Notes: generated by a model not told the origin, from the sequence alone. DNA of 14,321 nt from UBA1858 sp965658595 (GCA_965658595.1 CBFHSW010000034.1:1-14321), one strand, 5' to 3'. Positions 1-7,934 are shown, counted from the first letter of the stretch. Numbers and translations: made by a program.

Positions 1-458
1 GCAAATAGGAACCCTAGCCAATGCCAATTTTTGCCAAGACCATTCTTAATGTAATACATAGGGCCGCCAACATAGCGTCCTAGATCATCAGTTTCTCGAT
101 ATTTAACTGCCAGCACTGCTTCGGCGTATTTTGTTGCCATACCGAATAATGCCGTAATCCACATCCAGAAAATGGCGCCGGGACCACCAATAAATATAGC
201 GGCGGCCACACCTGCAATATTACCAGTGCCGACGGTGGCAGACATTGCAGTCATGAGTGCTTGGAATGGAGGAATTTCGCCATCACCTTCGCTTTTACGA
301 CCACGTAAAAGTAGTTTGAAGGCATGTATAAGTTGGCGCCATGGCATCAGCTTGAGGCCGAGACTTAGGTAAATGCCCACCCCCAATAACATTACTAAAG
401 TAAAGGGTCCCCAAATAAAACTGCTAAGCGTATTCAGTACAGAATTGAGCGTTTCCAT
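1..458 (-). CDS. Sodium:alanine/glycine symporter (AGCS family), N-terminal part
   Basis: An inner-membrane carrier expected to take up alanine or glycine with sodium. The 152 visible residues begin METLNSV at an ATG at 458, with GGAG six bases upstream. A hydrophobic segment lies at about residues 15-35. It is followed by the AGCS family hallmark at about 70-115: AMSATVGTGNIAG, then IGGPGAIFWMW and a GMATKYAE stretch. A GGPMYYIK motif follows near 131-138. The family is usually about 450-500 residues, so roughly the first third is present and the rest lies beyond the window's left edge. The gene follows argF on the same strand after 85 bases with no clear terminator between them, so co-transcription is possible but unproven. 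The exact substrate cannot be read from this fragment. The family call is secure. Confidence 0.93.
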   Translation of the reverse strand, partial: METLNSVLNTLSSFIWGPFTLVMLLGVGIYLSLGLKLMPWRQLIHAFKLLLRGRKSEGDGEIPPFQALMTAMSATVGTGNIAGVAAAIFIGGPGAIFWMWITALFGMATKYAEAVLAVKYRETDDLGRYVGGPMYYIKNGLGKNWHWLGFLF

Positions 459-543
459 CTATGTCTCCAGCAATACATAAGTGAATGGCTAGAATGCAAT
501 AAACCCTCAAGTAAAAGCAACTTTAAATTGTCGCTAAGTGGAT

Positions 544-1455
544 TTAAGCGGGTGGGTGTTGTAATAAAAACTCAATCAGCGCTTTTTGTGCATGTAATCG
601 ATTCTCGGCTTCATCCCAGACGACACTCTGTGTGCCTTCCAATACTTCGGTCGTCACTTCTTCTTCACGATGTGCTGGTAGACAGTGCATAAATAGCGCC
701 TCTTTGTGTGCTACCTGCATCAATGACTGATTGACTTGGAATTTTTCAAAGGCTTGCTCGCGGAGTTTTTGTTCCTGCTCTTGGCCCATGCTGGCCCATA
801 CATCAGTGACAATTAGATCTGAGTTATGTGCGGCTTCATTGGCATCATGCATGACTTCAACACAATCGCCTGCGGCAGCCACTAGTGCTGCATCAGGTGC
901 ATATCCTTCCGGACAACCGATACGAAGATTAAAGCCTAATTGACGAGCCGCATTAATATAAGAGTGGCACATATTATTGCCATCCCCAATCCAAGTGACA
1001 GTAGCGCCGGCAATATCACCACGTTGTTCAAACCAAGTTTGTAAATCGGCTAACAGTTGGCATGGATGATACATATCGGTGAGACCATTGATGACAGGCA
1101 CCTGAGATAATGCCGCAAAGCGCTCAAGGGTGTCATGTGCATAGGTGCGGATCATAATAATATCGACCATGCGTGATAATACACGCGCGGTATCTTCCAC
1201 CGGTTCTCCACGACCTAATTGAGTGTCTTTTGAGGATAAAAATAATGCGTGTCCACCAAACTGTGCCATGCCTGCTTCAAAAGAAACACGTGTGCGAGTC
1301 GATGATTTGTCAAAAATCATGCCTAAGGTCTTATTCGCAAAAGGAGCATAGTTAACATTCTCATTGCGCATGGCTTTTAATTCGATGGCGCGCTTAATCA
1401 CCGAACGTAATTCATCGCTAGTGAGGTCAAGCAAAGTTAAAAAATGGCGAGTCAT
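544..1455 (-). CDS. argF: Ornithine carbamoyltransferase
   Basis: A cytosolic enzyme of arginine synthesis that joins ornithine and carbamoyl phosphate to give citrulline. All family signatures are visible in the 303 residues: the carbamoyl-phosphate loop SSTRTR at 51-56, HPCQ at 130-133, the ornithine-binding DVWASMG stretch near 217-223, and HCLP at 257-260. Its length is normal for a biosynthetic OTCase, and the SMG motif separates it from aspartate carbamoyltransferase. The ATG at 1455 gives the expected N-terminus (TRHFLTLLDLT); only a weak GAGA lies upstream as ribosome binding site. It follows argD on the same strand after 111 AT-rich bases. The anabolic role is inferred from its argD neighbour and argG elsewhere in the window; no arginine deiminase or carbamate kinase gene is nearby. 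I found no clear ArgR box. Confidence 0.97.
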   Translation of the reverse strand: MTRHFLTLLDLTSDELRSVIKRAIELKAMRNENVNYAPFANKTLGMIFDKSSTRTRVSFEAGMAQFGGHALFLSSKDTQLGRGEPVEDTARVLSRMVDIIMIRTYAHDTLERFAALSQVPVINGLTDMYHPCQLLADLQTWFEQRGDIAGATVTWIGDGNNMCHSYINAARQLGFNLRIGCPEGYAPDAALVAAAGDCVEVMHDANEAAHNSDLIVTDVWASMGQEQEQKLREQAFEKFQVNQSLMQVAHKEALFMHCLPAHREEEVTTEVLEGTQSVVWDEAENRLHAQKALIEFLLQHPPA

Positions 1456-1566
1456 GGATTTTCTCTATGTCCTAGTTTTAATTTTGTATTTATTGTAGAT
1501 GTAATAAATAACAGTGTGCGTCGAAAGCTATATTTTTTATGTATATGTATGTTGATAAATCTTATA

Positions 1567-2730
1567 TTAAATTTCGTCTATGCAGGCACACACAGTATCA
1601 ACGATTGCATCGGCTTGCTCTTGATCAATCACTAATGGTGGTAATAAACGAATGACTGAACCTGCTGTCACATTTAATAGCAGTTTTTTCTTTATTGCGA
1701 GATCAACTAATTCTGGGCAAGGTGATGTGAGCTCTAAGCCTATCATTAAGCCTAGTCCACGGATGTCTTTTACTTTCGTATTCTCATGGAGTTTTTGTTT
1801 GAACTGAGTAACGAGGTATTCACCTATTTTCTGCACATGCTCAAGCAATGACTGTTGCTCGATAACACTTAATACTTTCAAGGCTACCGCACAGGCTAAT
1901 GGATTTCCACCAAAGGTACTGCCATGCGAGCCGGGTGCAAATAAGTCGACTGCTTTGTTGGCAACCAGACACGCACCTATGGGCATACCATTGCCTAAGC
2001 CCTTAGCTGTGGTGAGTACATCAGGAATAAAATCACTATGCTGAAAGGCGAACCATTCTCCGGTACGACCATTACCTGTTTGCACTTCATCTACCATCAA
2101 TAATAAATCAAATTCATCACACACTGCCTTGAGCTGAGTGAGGAAATCATGTGCAGGAATATTGATGCCGCCTTCACCTTGAATAGGTTCGACCAATATC
2201 GCACTGATGTTTTTATGTTGTGAACATAGAGCTTTAACCGCGGCAATATCATTGTAAGGGGCACGCACAAAACCAGGCAACAATGGATCATAGCCTTTAT
2301 GAGCAGCAGCGTTGCCAGTAGCGGTAAGCGTTGCCATGGTGCGGCCATGGAAACTATTTTCAAACACGATAGTGGCAGGCGAGTCGATATTTCTTGCGTG
2401 ACCATGAAGACGCGCTAACTTAATGGCGGCCTCATTGGCCTCGGCGCCGGAGTTAGCAAAGAACACTCTTTGCATGCCAGTGATCTCACACAGACGATCC
2501 CCCAAGGCTTCTTGTTGAGGAATGCGGTATAAATTTGAAGTATGCAATAAATTGTTAGCTTGTTGACTAATCGTGTCAGCAATTGCCGGATGGGCATGAC
2601 CCAAACCACACACTGCAATACCTGATAAGGCATCTAAATATTTTTCATTTTTATCATCCCACAACCATGCGCCATGGCCTTTCACAAAGCTGACGGGTTT
2701 TCTTGCATAGGTGGGCATGAGTGAATTCAT
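1567..2730 (-). CDS. argD: Acetylornithine aminotransferase (class III PLP aminotransferase)
   Basis: A PLP-dependent transaminase expected to convert N-acetylglutamate semialdehyde to N-acetylornithine with glutamate as amino donor; many homologues also serve succinyldiaminopimelate formation in lysine synthesis. The 387 residues show the class III pattern: NSGAEANE at 93-100 (phosphate binding), SFHGRT at 126-131, DEVQTGNGRTG around 214-224, and the PLP lysine K243 in TTAKGLGNG. A GSTFGGNPLAC stretch follows, as in ArgD. The start at ATG 2730 (MNSLMPTYAR) has no strong Shine-Dalgarno. The second methionine, four residues on (ATG at 2718), is equally plausible and loses no domain. Placement just upstream of argF on the same strand supports the arginine role over related transaminases such as succinylornithine or 4-aminobutyrate aminotransferase. 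Confidence 0.92.
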   Translation of the reverse strand: MNSLMPTYARKPVSFVKGHGAWLWDDKNEKYLDALSGIAVCGLGHAHPAIADTISQQANNLLHTSNLYRIPQQEALGDRLCEITGMQRVFFANSGAEANEAAIKLARLHGHARNIDSPATIVFENSFHGRTMATLTATGNAAAHKGYDPLLPGFVRAPYNDIAAVKALCSQHKNISAILVEPIQGEGGINIPAHDFLTQLKAVCDEFDLLLMVDEVQTGNGRTGEWFAFQHSDFIPDVLTTAKGLGNGMPIGACLVANKAVDLFAPGSHGSTFGGNPLACAVALKVLSVIEQQSLLEHVQKIGEYLVTQFKQKLHENTKVKDIRGLGLMIGLELTSPCPELVDLAIKKKLLLNVTAGSVIRLLPPLVIDQEQADAIVDTVCACIDEI

Positions 2731-2844
2731 AATCTGTTTCAGGTGTGTCTTATATTGTTATTTATTCTAAGTTTCCCAGTATGATCTTGTTTTAAGGTTT
2801 TTGTTCATAGTAGATATCGTTCAATGTTACAGTCTAGAATGAAA

Positions 2845-2871
2845 AACGGCAGCGGTATTAGCGCTGCCGTT
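2845..2871 (-). terminator. Rho-independent terminator of the PuuD-like gene
   Basis: A perfect 10-bp stem (AACGGCAGCG at 2845-2854 paired with CGCTGCCGTT at 2862-2871) closes a 7-base loop. Read on the minus strand, the stem runs into a run of five Ts (2846 down to 2842). It lies about 70 bases past the stop of the minus-strand gene ending at 2942 and ahead of argD, so it should separate the two transcripts. There is no T-run on the plus side. Confidence 0.85.
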
Positions 2872-2941
2872 AACCAATTATGCTCCAAAAATGGGTTTTG
2901 TTCTACACATCACCCATCCGCTAAGCGCACTTTCAATGTGC

Positions 2942-3526
2942 TTAGAATGGCAATGTGTGGGCATGACCGATCATGCACATCAACATTGGAATAGACAGCA
3001 TGGTATTGGTGCGTGATGCTATAAACGCAACACCCTTAGCTTTAGCTTTCTCAGCGTCAGTCGCTTGCACCATACCTAAAAGTTTCTTTTGGTTAGGCCA
3101 GATTAAAACCCATACATTGAATAACATGATAGTACCTAACCATGCACCGATGCCGATCACAGTTACACCATTGGTGAAGAACATGTTAGCGCTGAATCCG
3201 CCGACATATTCAAGTGCAGCCGCACCAGTGAGCCAAGTGACTAATGCACCATAACGGAACCATGCTAATGCACGTGGAGCCACATATTTACTAATAGCGG
3301 CAGGTCCAGGACCGTCAGTATCGGCGGTTGCTGTTGCTACCGCGGGCACTTGCACGAAATTAAAGTAATAAAGTAAGCCAATCCAAACAACACCTGCAAG
3401 GACGTGCAACCATACAGATATAGACCATCCCGCGCTGGCGACTGGTGTGCTATCCCATATAGCAATAACGATGGAAATGATAAAACCGGCAACAATAGTT
3501 CCCAGAATAGATTTGAGTGGATTCAC
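2942..3526 (-). CDS. PuuD-like urate hydroxylase membrane-domain protein, without cytochrome c domain
   Basis: A 194-residue integral membrane protein resembling the N-terminal membrane domain of PuuD-type urate hydroxylases (urate oxidase N-terminal family). The family-like stretch is WLHVLAGVVWIGLLYYFNFVQ at about 39-59, followed by ALAWFRYGALVTW near 88-100, a FNVWVLIWPNQKK segment near 136-148, and a C-terminal GHAHTLPF tail. About five hydrophobic segments are visible. Full PuuD proteins are about twice this length and carry a C-terminal cytochrome c domain. No CxxCH heme motif is present here and the frame ends cleanly, so urate oxidation should not be assumed. The start is GTG at 3526, chosen because AGAGGTG sits five bases upstream. 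It is divergent from the amidotransferase gene and has its own terminator. The family assignment is from memory of the motifs; the function is unknown. Confidence 0.72.
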   Translation of the reverse strand: MNPLKSILGTIVAGFIISIVIAIWDSTPVASAGWSISVWLHVLAGVVWIGLLYYFNFVQVPAVATATADTDGPGPAAISKYVAPRALAWFRYGALVTWLTGAAALEYVGGFSANMFFTNGVTVIGIGAWLGTIMLFNVWVLIWPNQKKLLGMVQATDAEKAKAKGVAFIASRTNTMLSIPMLMCMIGHAHTLPF

Positions 3527-3548
3527 AATACACCTCTGTAGTTAATTT

Positions 3549-3575
3549 TTGACTCGTTACGTAAATAGATACAAT
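3549..3575 (+). promoter_or_regulatory. Possible sigma-70 promoter for the amidotransferase gene
   Basis: TTGACT at 3549-3554 and TACAAT at 3570-3575 each match the consensus at five of six bases. The spacer is only 15 bases, shorter than the usual 17. They lie in the 129-base gap between the divergent genes, about 80 bases before the plus-strand ATG. Tentative. Confidence 0.3.
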
Positions 3576-3655
3576 ACACTATCGAAGTGAGACAATAGAA
3601 GGTTTTGCTTTTAAAAACAATACTAAGGCTACGGGATAGCTAGGACATAAAAATC

Positions 3656-5455
3656 ATGTGTGGGATATGCGGGGAATACAATTTCAACCGAGGACGTGAA
3701 CAAGGGCGTGCCAGTGAAGGCAAAATTAAAGCCATGTTGGGACCACTCGCACGACGCGGGCCAGATGATGAAGGGACTTATTTGTCAGGTCCCATGGGTA
3801 TGGGGCACAGACGTTTGGCTATTATTGACTTATCGCCGGCCTCTCAACAACCTATGGTCAGCGAGGATCAGTCTTTAGCCATCGTGTTCAATGGCACTAT
3901 CTACAATTATCCACAGTTGCGACAACAACTACGGGGCTTGGGGGTGAGTTTTAAATCCAGTGGTGATACTGAAGTGATCATGCAGGCTTATCGAGTGTGG
4001 GGCGAGGATTGTGTAAAACATTTGATCGGCATGTTTGCCTTTGCTATTTGGGATGCAAATAAGAGACGATTTTTTGTAGCACGAGATCGTCTGGGGATTA
4101 AACCTCTTTATTACGCCGAAACTTCCAATAGTTTTTTGTTTGCTTCTAACACTCAGGCGTTATTGGCTACGGGTGAAATCAACACGCAGATAGATAGTCA
4201 GGCGTTACAGCATCAATTCACTTTGCACGCAGTAATTCCAGCACCACGCACTATACTAGTGGGTATACGCAAGCTACCACCGGGCCACTTTATGTGGGTA
4301 GATGAAAAAGGTGTGGGTGATGCTCAATCGTACTGGCAATTAAGTGCACGTCGGCAGCATCAATATAGTGCAGAAGAATGGGTGTATGAAATCCAGCAGA
4401 GTTTACAAACTGCAGTAGATCGACGTTTAGAGATTGCGGATGTGCCTGTGGGTGTATTGCTCTCAGGTGGATTGGACTCGAGTTTACTGGTCGGTTTGCT
4501 GGCGCAAAAGTATGGCCAAGTGAAGACATATTCGGTTGGATTTGAAGACCAGCCAGAAGAGCGTGGACATGAATTCGAATACTCTGATGCGGTGGTGGAA
4601 AAGTTTGCCACGGATCACCAGCGATTTCATATCCAAAACGATCAAGTATTGAAGCGTCTGCCCGAGGCTATTACACATATGCCTGAACCGATGGTGGCAC
4701 AAGACGCGGTGGCTTTTTATCTGCTGGCCGAGCAAGTCAGTCAAGATATTAAAGTGGTGCAGTCCGGTCAGGGCGCCGATGAATTATTTGCAGGCTATTT
4801 CTGGTATCCCAAAATGCAGGCCGCACAAGGGTCTGCATTAGAGCGTTTTGCACCTTATTACTTCGATCGTGATTTTGCTGAATATGCGCAAACGGTCGAG
4901 TCAGATCACGTGCAACAAGATTACACTAGTCAATTTGTTCGACAAGCACTCGAACAATGTGAAGCAGATACACACATCGACTCTGTTTTGCACTTCGATG
5001 TGACTACGTTGATTGTCGATGATCCAGTCAAACGTGTGGACAGTATGACCATGGCATGGGGGCTGGAAGCACGTGTACCGTTTTTGGATCACGAGCTAGT
5101 GGAACTCGCGATGACTATGCCTCCCGAAATGAAGCTCGCCTCAGGGGGTAAACATGTACTCAAACAAATCAGTCGTGGTCTGGTGCCCGATAGTGTAATT
5201 GATCGCCCCAAGGGATATTTTCCCATGCCAGCACTCAAATATGTGCGGGGAGAATTCCTCACTATGGTGACAGATGTCCTGAATTCTTCCGCCTGTCGAC
5301 AGCGTGGCTTATTTGCCCGTGATTACGTGGAGCGATTATTGGATGCACCAGATCAACACCATACTCGCTTGCAAGGGAGCAAGGTCTGGCACATGGCATT
5401 ATTAGAATTATGGTTGCAAACCCATGTTGATAGCGTGCCTTCCCCCTCACCTTAG
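3656..5455 (+). CDS. N-acetylglutaminylglutamine amidotransferase (asparagine-synthase family)
   Basis: A glutamine-dependent amidotransferase. The N-terminal class II glutaminase domain starts MCGICGEY, with Cys2 as nucleophile after Met removal. It also carries RRGPDDEG near 33-40, FNGTIYNY near 78-85 and SSGDTEV near 101-107. The synthetase domain has the ATP-pyrophosphatase loop SGGLDSS at 270-276 and GQGADELFAGY near 373-383. Several stretches fit the NAGGN amidotransferase subfamily better than AsnB: HAVIPAPRTIL near 195-205, FYLLAEQVSQ, DDPVKRVDSMTMAWGLEARVPFLDHE and RPKGYFPMPALKY. In that family the enzyme amidates the dipeptide N-acetylglutaminylglutamine, an osmoprotectant. The length of 599 matches. 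The ATG at 3656 is fixed by Cys2; AGGA lies ten bases upstream. The usual partners (an ATP-grasp/acetyltransferase dipeptide synthase and a peptidase) are not adjacent. The subfamily call comes from recalled sequence similarity; an unusual asparagine synthetase is the alternative. Confidence 0.82.
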   Translation: MCGICGEYNFNRGREQGRASEGKIKAMLGPLARRGPDDEGTYLSGPMGMGHRRLAIIDLSPASQQPMVSEDQSLAIVFNGTIYNYPQLRQQLRGLGVSFKSSGDTEVIMQAYRVWGEDCVKHLIGMFAFAIWDANKRRFFVARDRLGIKPLYYAETSNSFLFASNTQALLATGEINTQIDSQALQHQFTLHAVIPAPRTILVGIRKLPPGHFMWVDEKGVGDAQSYWQLSARRQHQYSAEEWVYEIQQSLQTAVDRRLEIADVPVGVLLSGGLDSSLLVGLLAQKYGQVKTYSVGFEDQPEERGHEFEYSDAVVEKFATDHQRFHIQNDQVLKRLPEAITHMPEPMVAQDAVAFYLLAEQVSQDIKVVQSGQGADELFAGYFWYPKMQAAQGSALERFAPYYFDRDFAEYAQTVESDHVQQDYTSQFVRQALEQCEADTHIDSVLHFDVTTLIVDDPVKRVDSMTMAWGLEARVPFLDHELVELAMTMPPEMKLASGGKHVLKQISRGLVPDSVIDRPKGYFPMPALKYVRGEFLTMVTDVLNSSACRQRGLFARDYVERLLDAPDQHHTRLQGSKVWHMALLELWLQTHVDSVPSPSP

Positions 5456-5527
5456 ATATGTAAGCGCGCGGATTAAGCGTTAGAATGGCGTAAATTTTTC
5501 GTATTAAGCCTAAGGTAAGGACGTGTT

Positions 5528-5845
5528 ATGGACGTATTAGACAGAATTAAAGAACAAGTAGAGAGCAATCCAGTCATCATCTACATGAAAGGTACACCCC
5601 AAATGCCACAGTGTGGTTTCTCTATGCGTGCCGCAGAGGCATTAAAGAATTGTGGTCACGAGTTCGCTTATGTGAACATACTTATGGACCCTGAAATTTT
5701 TCAGAATTTGCCACGCTATGCAGATTGGCCAACTTTCCCTCAGCTATACATCAAAGGTGAATTAGTCGGTGGTTGTGATATCACCCTAGAAATGGCCGAA
5801 AAAGGTGAGCTACAAAGCATGATTAAAGAGGCTGTAGGCGCTTAA
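5528..5845 (+). CDS. grxD: Monothiol glutaredoxin, Grx4 type
   Basis: A small cytosolic CGFS glutaredoxin that binds a [2Fe-2S] cluster with glutathione, usually with BolA-type partners, and acts in iron-sulfur cluster trafficking rather than disulfide reduction. The 105 residues show the glutathione-binding MKGTP at 20-24, the active CGFS at 29-32, the DWPTFPQLYIKGELVGGCDI block in the second half, and a C-terminal helix. This is the normal length for Grx4. The ATG at 5528 has AAGGA seven bases upstream. It converges with rnt: the two TAA stop codons overlap in the palindrome TTAA at 5842-5845. The upstream amidotransferase gene ends 72 bases before on the same strand, so read-through is possible. 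No bolA gene is seen in the window. Confidence 0.96.
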   Translation: MDVLDRIKEQVESNPVIIYMKGTPQMPQCGFSMRAAEALKNCGHEFAYVNILMDPEIFQNLPRYADWPTFPQLYIKGELVGGCDITLEMAEKGELQSMIKEAVGA

Positions 5846-6564
5846 TTATCGTCTGTGGTTGAGCTAGCGTCGTCCGGTGTTGATTCCACAGTTGGCGCGT
5901 TAGCGTTGGAAGTCGGAATAAATGGATTGACCTCCTGATTCCACGTGTTGAGGACGCTGCAAAATACTTCGGCGGTCATAGAGGCATCATATAAGGCCGA
6001 GTGTGCATGTTCATTCTCCCACTCTAAGCCTGCCAGCTGAGCAACTCGTGAGAGTACGGTCTGGCCATGCGCCATAGCACCTAAAGTCACCGTGTCGAAG
6101 CAACTGAATGGATGAAAGGGATTATTTTTTACCGCGGCTCGACGTGCTGAGGTATGCAAGAAGTTTAGATCGAAGTGTGCGTTGTGACCCACTAAGATCG
6201 CACGTTTGCATAGATTTTCCTTACATACACGCCTGACCTCTTTAAATAGACCGCGCAGGGCAATATCCTCAGGTTGTGCAATACGTAATGGATGGAAAGG
6301 ATCAATACCATTCACTTCCAGCGAAGCTGGTTCCATGTTGGCACCCTCGAATGGTTGCACGTGCACACTGAAAGACTCTTTGCAGTGCAAATGCCCCTGA
6401 TCGTCTATGCCAAGCATGACGGCTGCGACCTCTAACAATGCATCGGTATCGGCATTGAAGCCGCCGGTTTCAAGATCCACAACTATCGGGCAAAACCCCC
6501 GAAATCGGTTTCCCAGAGGAATATAATTGGCTTGTTGATTCATCAAGCTGTGTTGCATAGACAT
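5842..6564 (-). CDS. rnt: Ribonuclease T
   Basis: A DEDD-family 3'-5' exoribonuclease that trims tRNA and other stable RNA 3' ends, normally as a homodimer. The DEDD residues are visible: DLETGG (D and E of motif I), LVGHNAHFDLNF (motif II) and HAHSALYDA (motif III, DEDDh type). RFRGF near the N-terminus and the NPFHPF segment are RNase T features, separating it from the DNA polymerase III epsilon subunit. The frame stays open to a TTG at 6579, but ATG codons at 6564, 6558 and 6543 are all possible and none has a clear Shine-Dalgarno. I chose the first ATG; the one at 6543 would align best with the E. coli protein start. The C-terminus carries an extra Ser/Thr/Asp-rich tail of about 20 residues absent from the E. 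coli enzyme. It is divergent from argG. Confidence 0.93.
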   Translation of the reverse strand: MSMQHSLMNQQANYIPLGNRFRGFCPIVVDLETGGFNADTDALLEVAAVMLGIDDQGHLHCKESFSVHVQPFEGANMEPASLEVNGIDPFHPLRIAQPEDIALRGLFKEVRRVCKENLCKRAILVGHNAHFDLNFLHTSARRAAVKNNPFHPFSCFDTVTLGAMAHGQTVLSRVAQLAGLEWENEHAHSALYDASMTAEVFCSVLNTWNQEVNPFIPTSNANAPTVESTPDDASSTTDDN

Positions 6565-6618
6565 AAAATTAGGTTTCAAAGGTTAAGGAAAAGTCACATC
6601 GACCACTGGTTGATACTA

Positions 6619-6624
6619 TATAAT
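6619..6624 (+). promoter_or_regulatory. Probable -10 element of the argG promoter
   Basis: A perfect TATAAT lies 41 bases before the argG ATG in the short divergent gap between rnt and argG. No good -35 hexamer sits at the standard distance, so an activator or a weak promoter is possible. I looked for a paired ArgR box here and saw only a half-site-like ATTCAT close to the start codon. Confidence 0.45.
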
Positions 6625-6665
6625 AGATTACTCACACTCACACAAAAACAAGAACGTTATTCATC

Positions 6666-7874
6666 ATGTCAGATATACGCAAAGTTGTACTCGCATACTC
6701 TGGAGGCTTAGATACCTCCATCATACTGCGTTGGTTAGAAGAACAATACCAATGTGAGGTCGTCACTTTCACAGCCGACCTTGGGCAGGGTGAAGAAGTT
6801 GAGCCTGCGCGCGCAAAAGCTCAACAACTTGGTGTGAAAGAAATATTTATTGAAGATTTGCGCGAAGAATTCGTGCGTGATTTTGTTTACCCTATGTTTC
6901 GCGCCAATACTATTTACGAAGGTGAGTATTTATTAGGCACTTCTATTGCGCGTCCATTGATTGCCAAACGTTTGATCGAAATTGCGAAAATGACAGGGGC
7001 TGACGCCATATCGCATGGTGCTACTGGCAAAGGCAATGATCAGGTACGTTTTGAGTTGGGTGCTTATGCCCTCAATCCAGATATTAAAATCATTGCGCCA
7101 TGGCGAGAATGGGATCTTAATTCTCGTGAGAGTTTATTGGCCTATGCTGAAAAACATGGCATTCCTGTTGAACAAAAGCGTAAGGGCGGCTCGCCTTATT
7201 CTATGGATGCTAATCTGCTCCATATCTCTTACGAGGGTGGTGAGCTGGAAGATCCATGGGTACAACCACAAGCAGATATGTGGCGCTGGACGGTTTCACC
7301 ACAACAAGCACCTGATCAGGCTGAGACATTAGTTATAGGCTACGAAAACGGTGATCCTGTGAGTCTTAATGGAGAGACTTTGTCACCTGCGACCATGCTG
7401 ACAAAACTCAATGAAATAGCAGGTCAACATGGTATTGGGCGTTTAGATATTGTCGAAAACCGCTATGTGGGCATGAAATCACGTGGCTGTTACGAAACTC
7501 CGGGTGGTACGGTCATGCTACGTGCGCACCGAGCACTAGAATCTATCTGTTTAGATCGAGAATTGACTCATCTAAAAGACGAAATCATGCCGCGCTACGC
7601 AAAATTAGTGTACAACGGCTACTGGTGGAGTCCTGAGAGACTAGCAATTCAGTCTCTTATCGATCAGACCCAAAAAAATGTCACTGGAGAGGTGCGTTTA
7701 GACCTCTACAAGGGTAACATTACTGTCACGGGACGAAAATCTGAGGCTCACAGTCTATTTAGTGAGGAAATAGCCACATTTGAGGACGATCAAGGGGCTT
7801 ACGATCAAAAAGATGCGGAAGGTTTTATTAAGCTAAATGCTCTGCGATTACGCATACAAGCAGGCAAAAAGTGA
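6666..7874 (+). CDS. argG: Argininosuccinate synthase
   Basis: A cytosolic ATP-dependent ligase that condenses citrulline (the ArgF product) with aspartate to argininosuccinate, the penultimate step of arginine synthesis. The 402 residues begin with the nucleotide-binding AYSGGLDTS at 10-18, followed by ADLGQGEE near 37-44 (family GQG/E). The conserved citrulline/aspartate-binding run HGATGKGNDQVRFE is at 117-130. KGGSPYSMDANLLHISYEGGELEDP and GRLDIVENRYVGMKSRG blocks follow, all typical of ArgG. The length is that of the common bacterial form, shorter than the ~447-residue E. coli enzyme. The ATG at 6666 precedes MSDIRKVVLAYSGG and fits the family start; the ribosome binding site is weak. 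The gene stands alone on its strand after a divergent promoter region. Confidence 0.98.
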   Translation: MSDIRKVVLAYSGGLDTSIILRWLEEQYQCEVVTFTADLGQGEEVEPARAKAQQLGVKEIFIEDLREEFVRDFVYPMFRANTIYEGEYLLGTSIARPLIAKRLIEIAKMTGADAISHGATGKGNDQVRFELGAYALNPDIKIIAPWREWDLNSRESLLAYAEKHGIPVEQKRKGGSPYSMDANLLHISYEGGELEDPWVQPQADMWRWTVSPQQAPDQAETLVIGYENGDPVSLNGETLSPATMLTKLNEIAGQHGIGRLDIVENRYVGMKSRGCYETPGGTVMLRAHRALESICLDRELTHLKDEIMPRYAKLVYNGYWWSPERLAIQSLIDQTQKNVTGEVRLDLYKGNITVTGRKSEAHSLFSEEIATFEDDQGAYDQKDAEGFIKLNALRLRIQAGKK

Positions 7875-7934
7875 ACACCATGGCGTCGATTTGGTGTCAG
7901 TCAGACATCCAAACCAAATAGATATAAAAGTTAG

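Noticed and set aside
2721..2730. TGAATTCA palindrome overlapping the argD start, considered as an ArgR box
   Set aside because: ArgR boxes need two half-sites separated by about four A/T bases; this is a simple 8-bp palindrome (an EcoRI-type site) without that spacing.
2921..2945. Imperfect CTAAGC/GCTTAG inverted repeat at the end of the PuuD-like gene
   Set aside because: The stem is interrupted and overlaps the stop codon; the perfect hairpin at 2845-2871 is the convincing terminator.
6654..6665. ATTCAT near the argG start considered as an ArgR operator
   Set aside because: Only one half-site is present, with no TGAAT partner at the right distance.
7875..7897. ACACCA/TGGTGT inverted repeat after argG as a terminator
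   Set aside because: Six-bp stem with an 11-base loop and no T-run after it.
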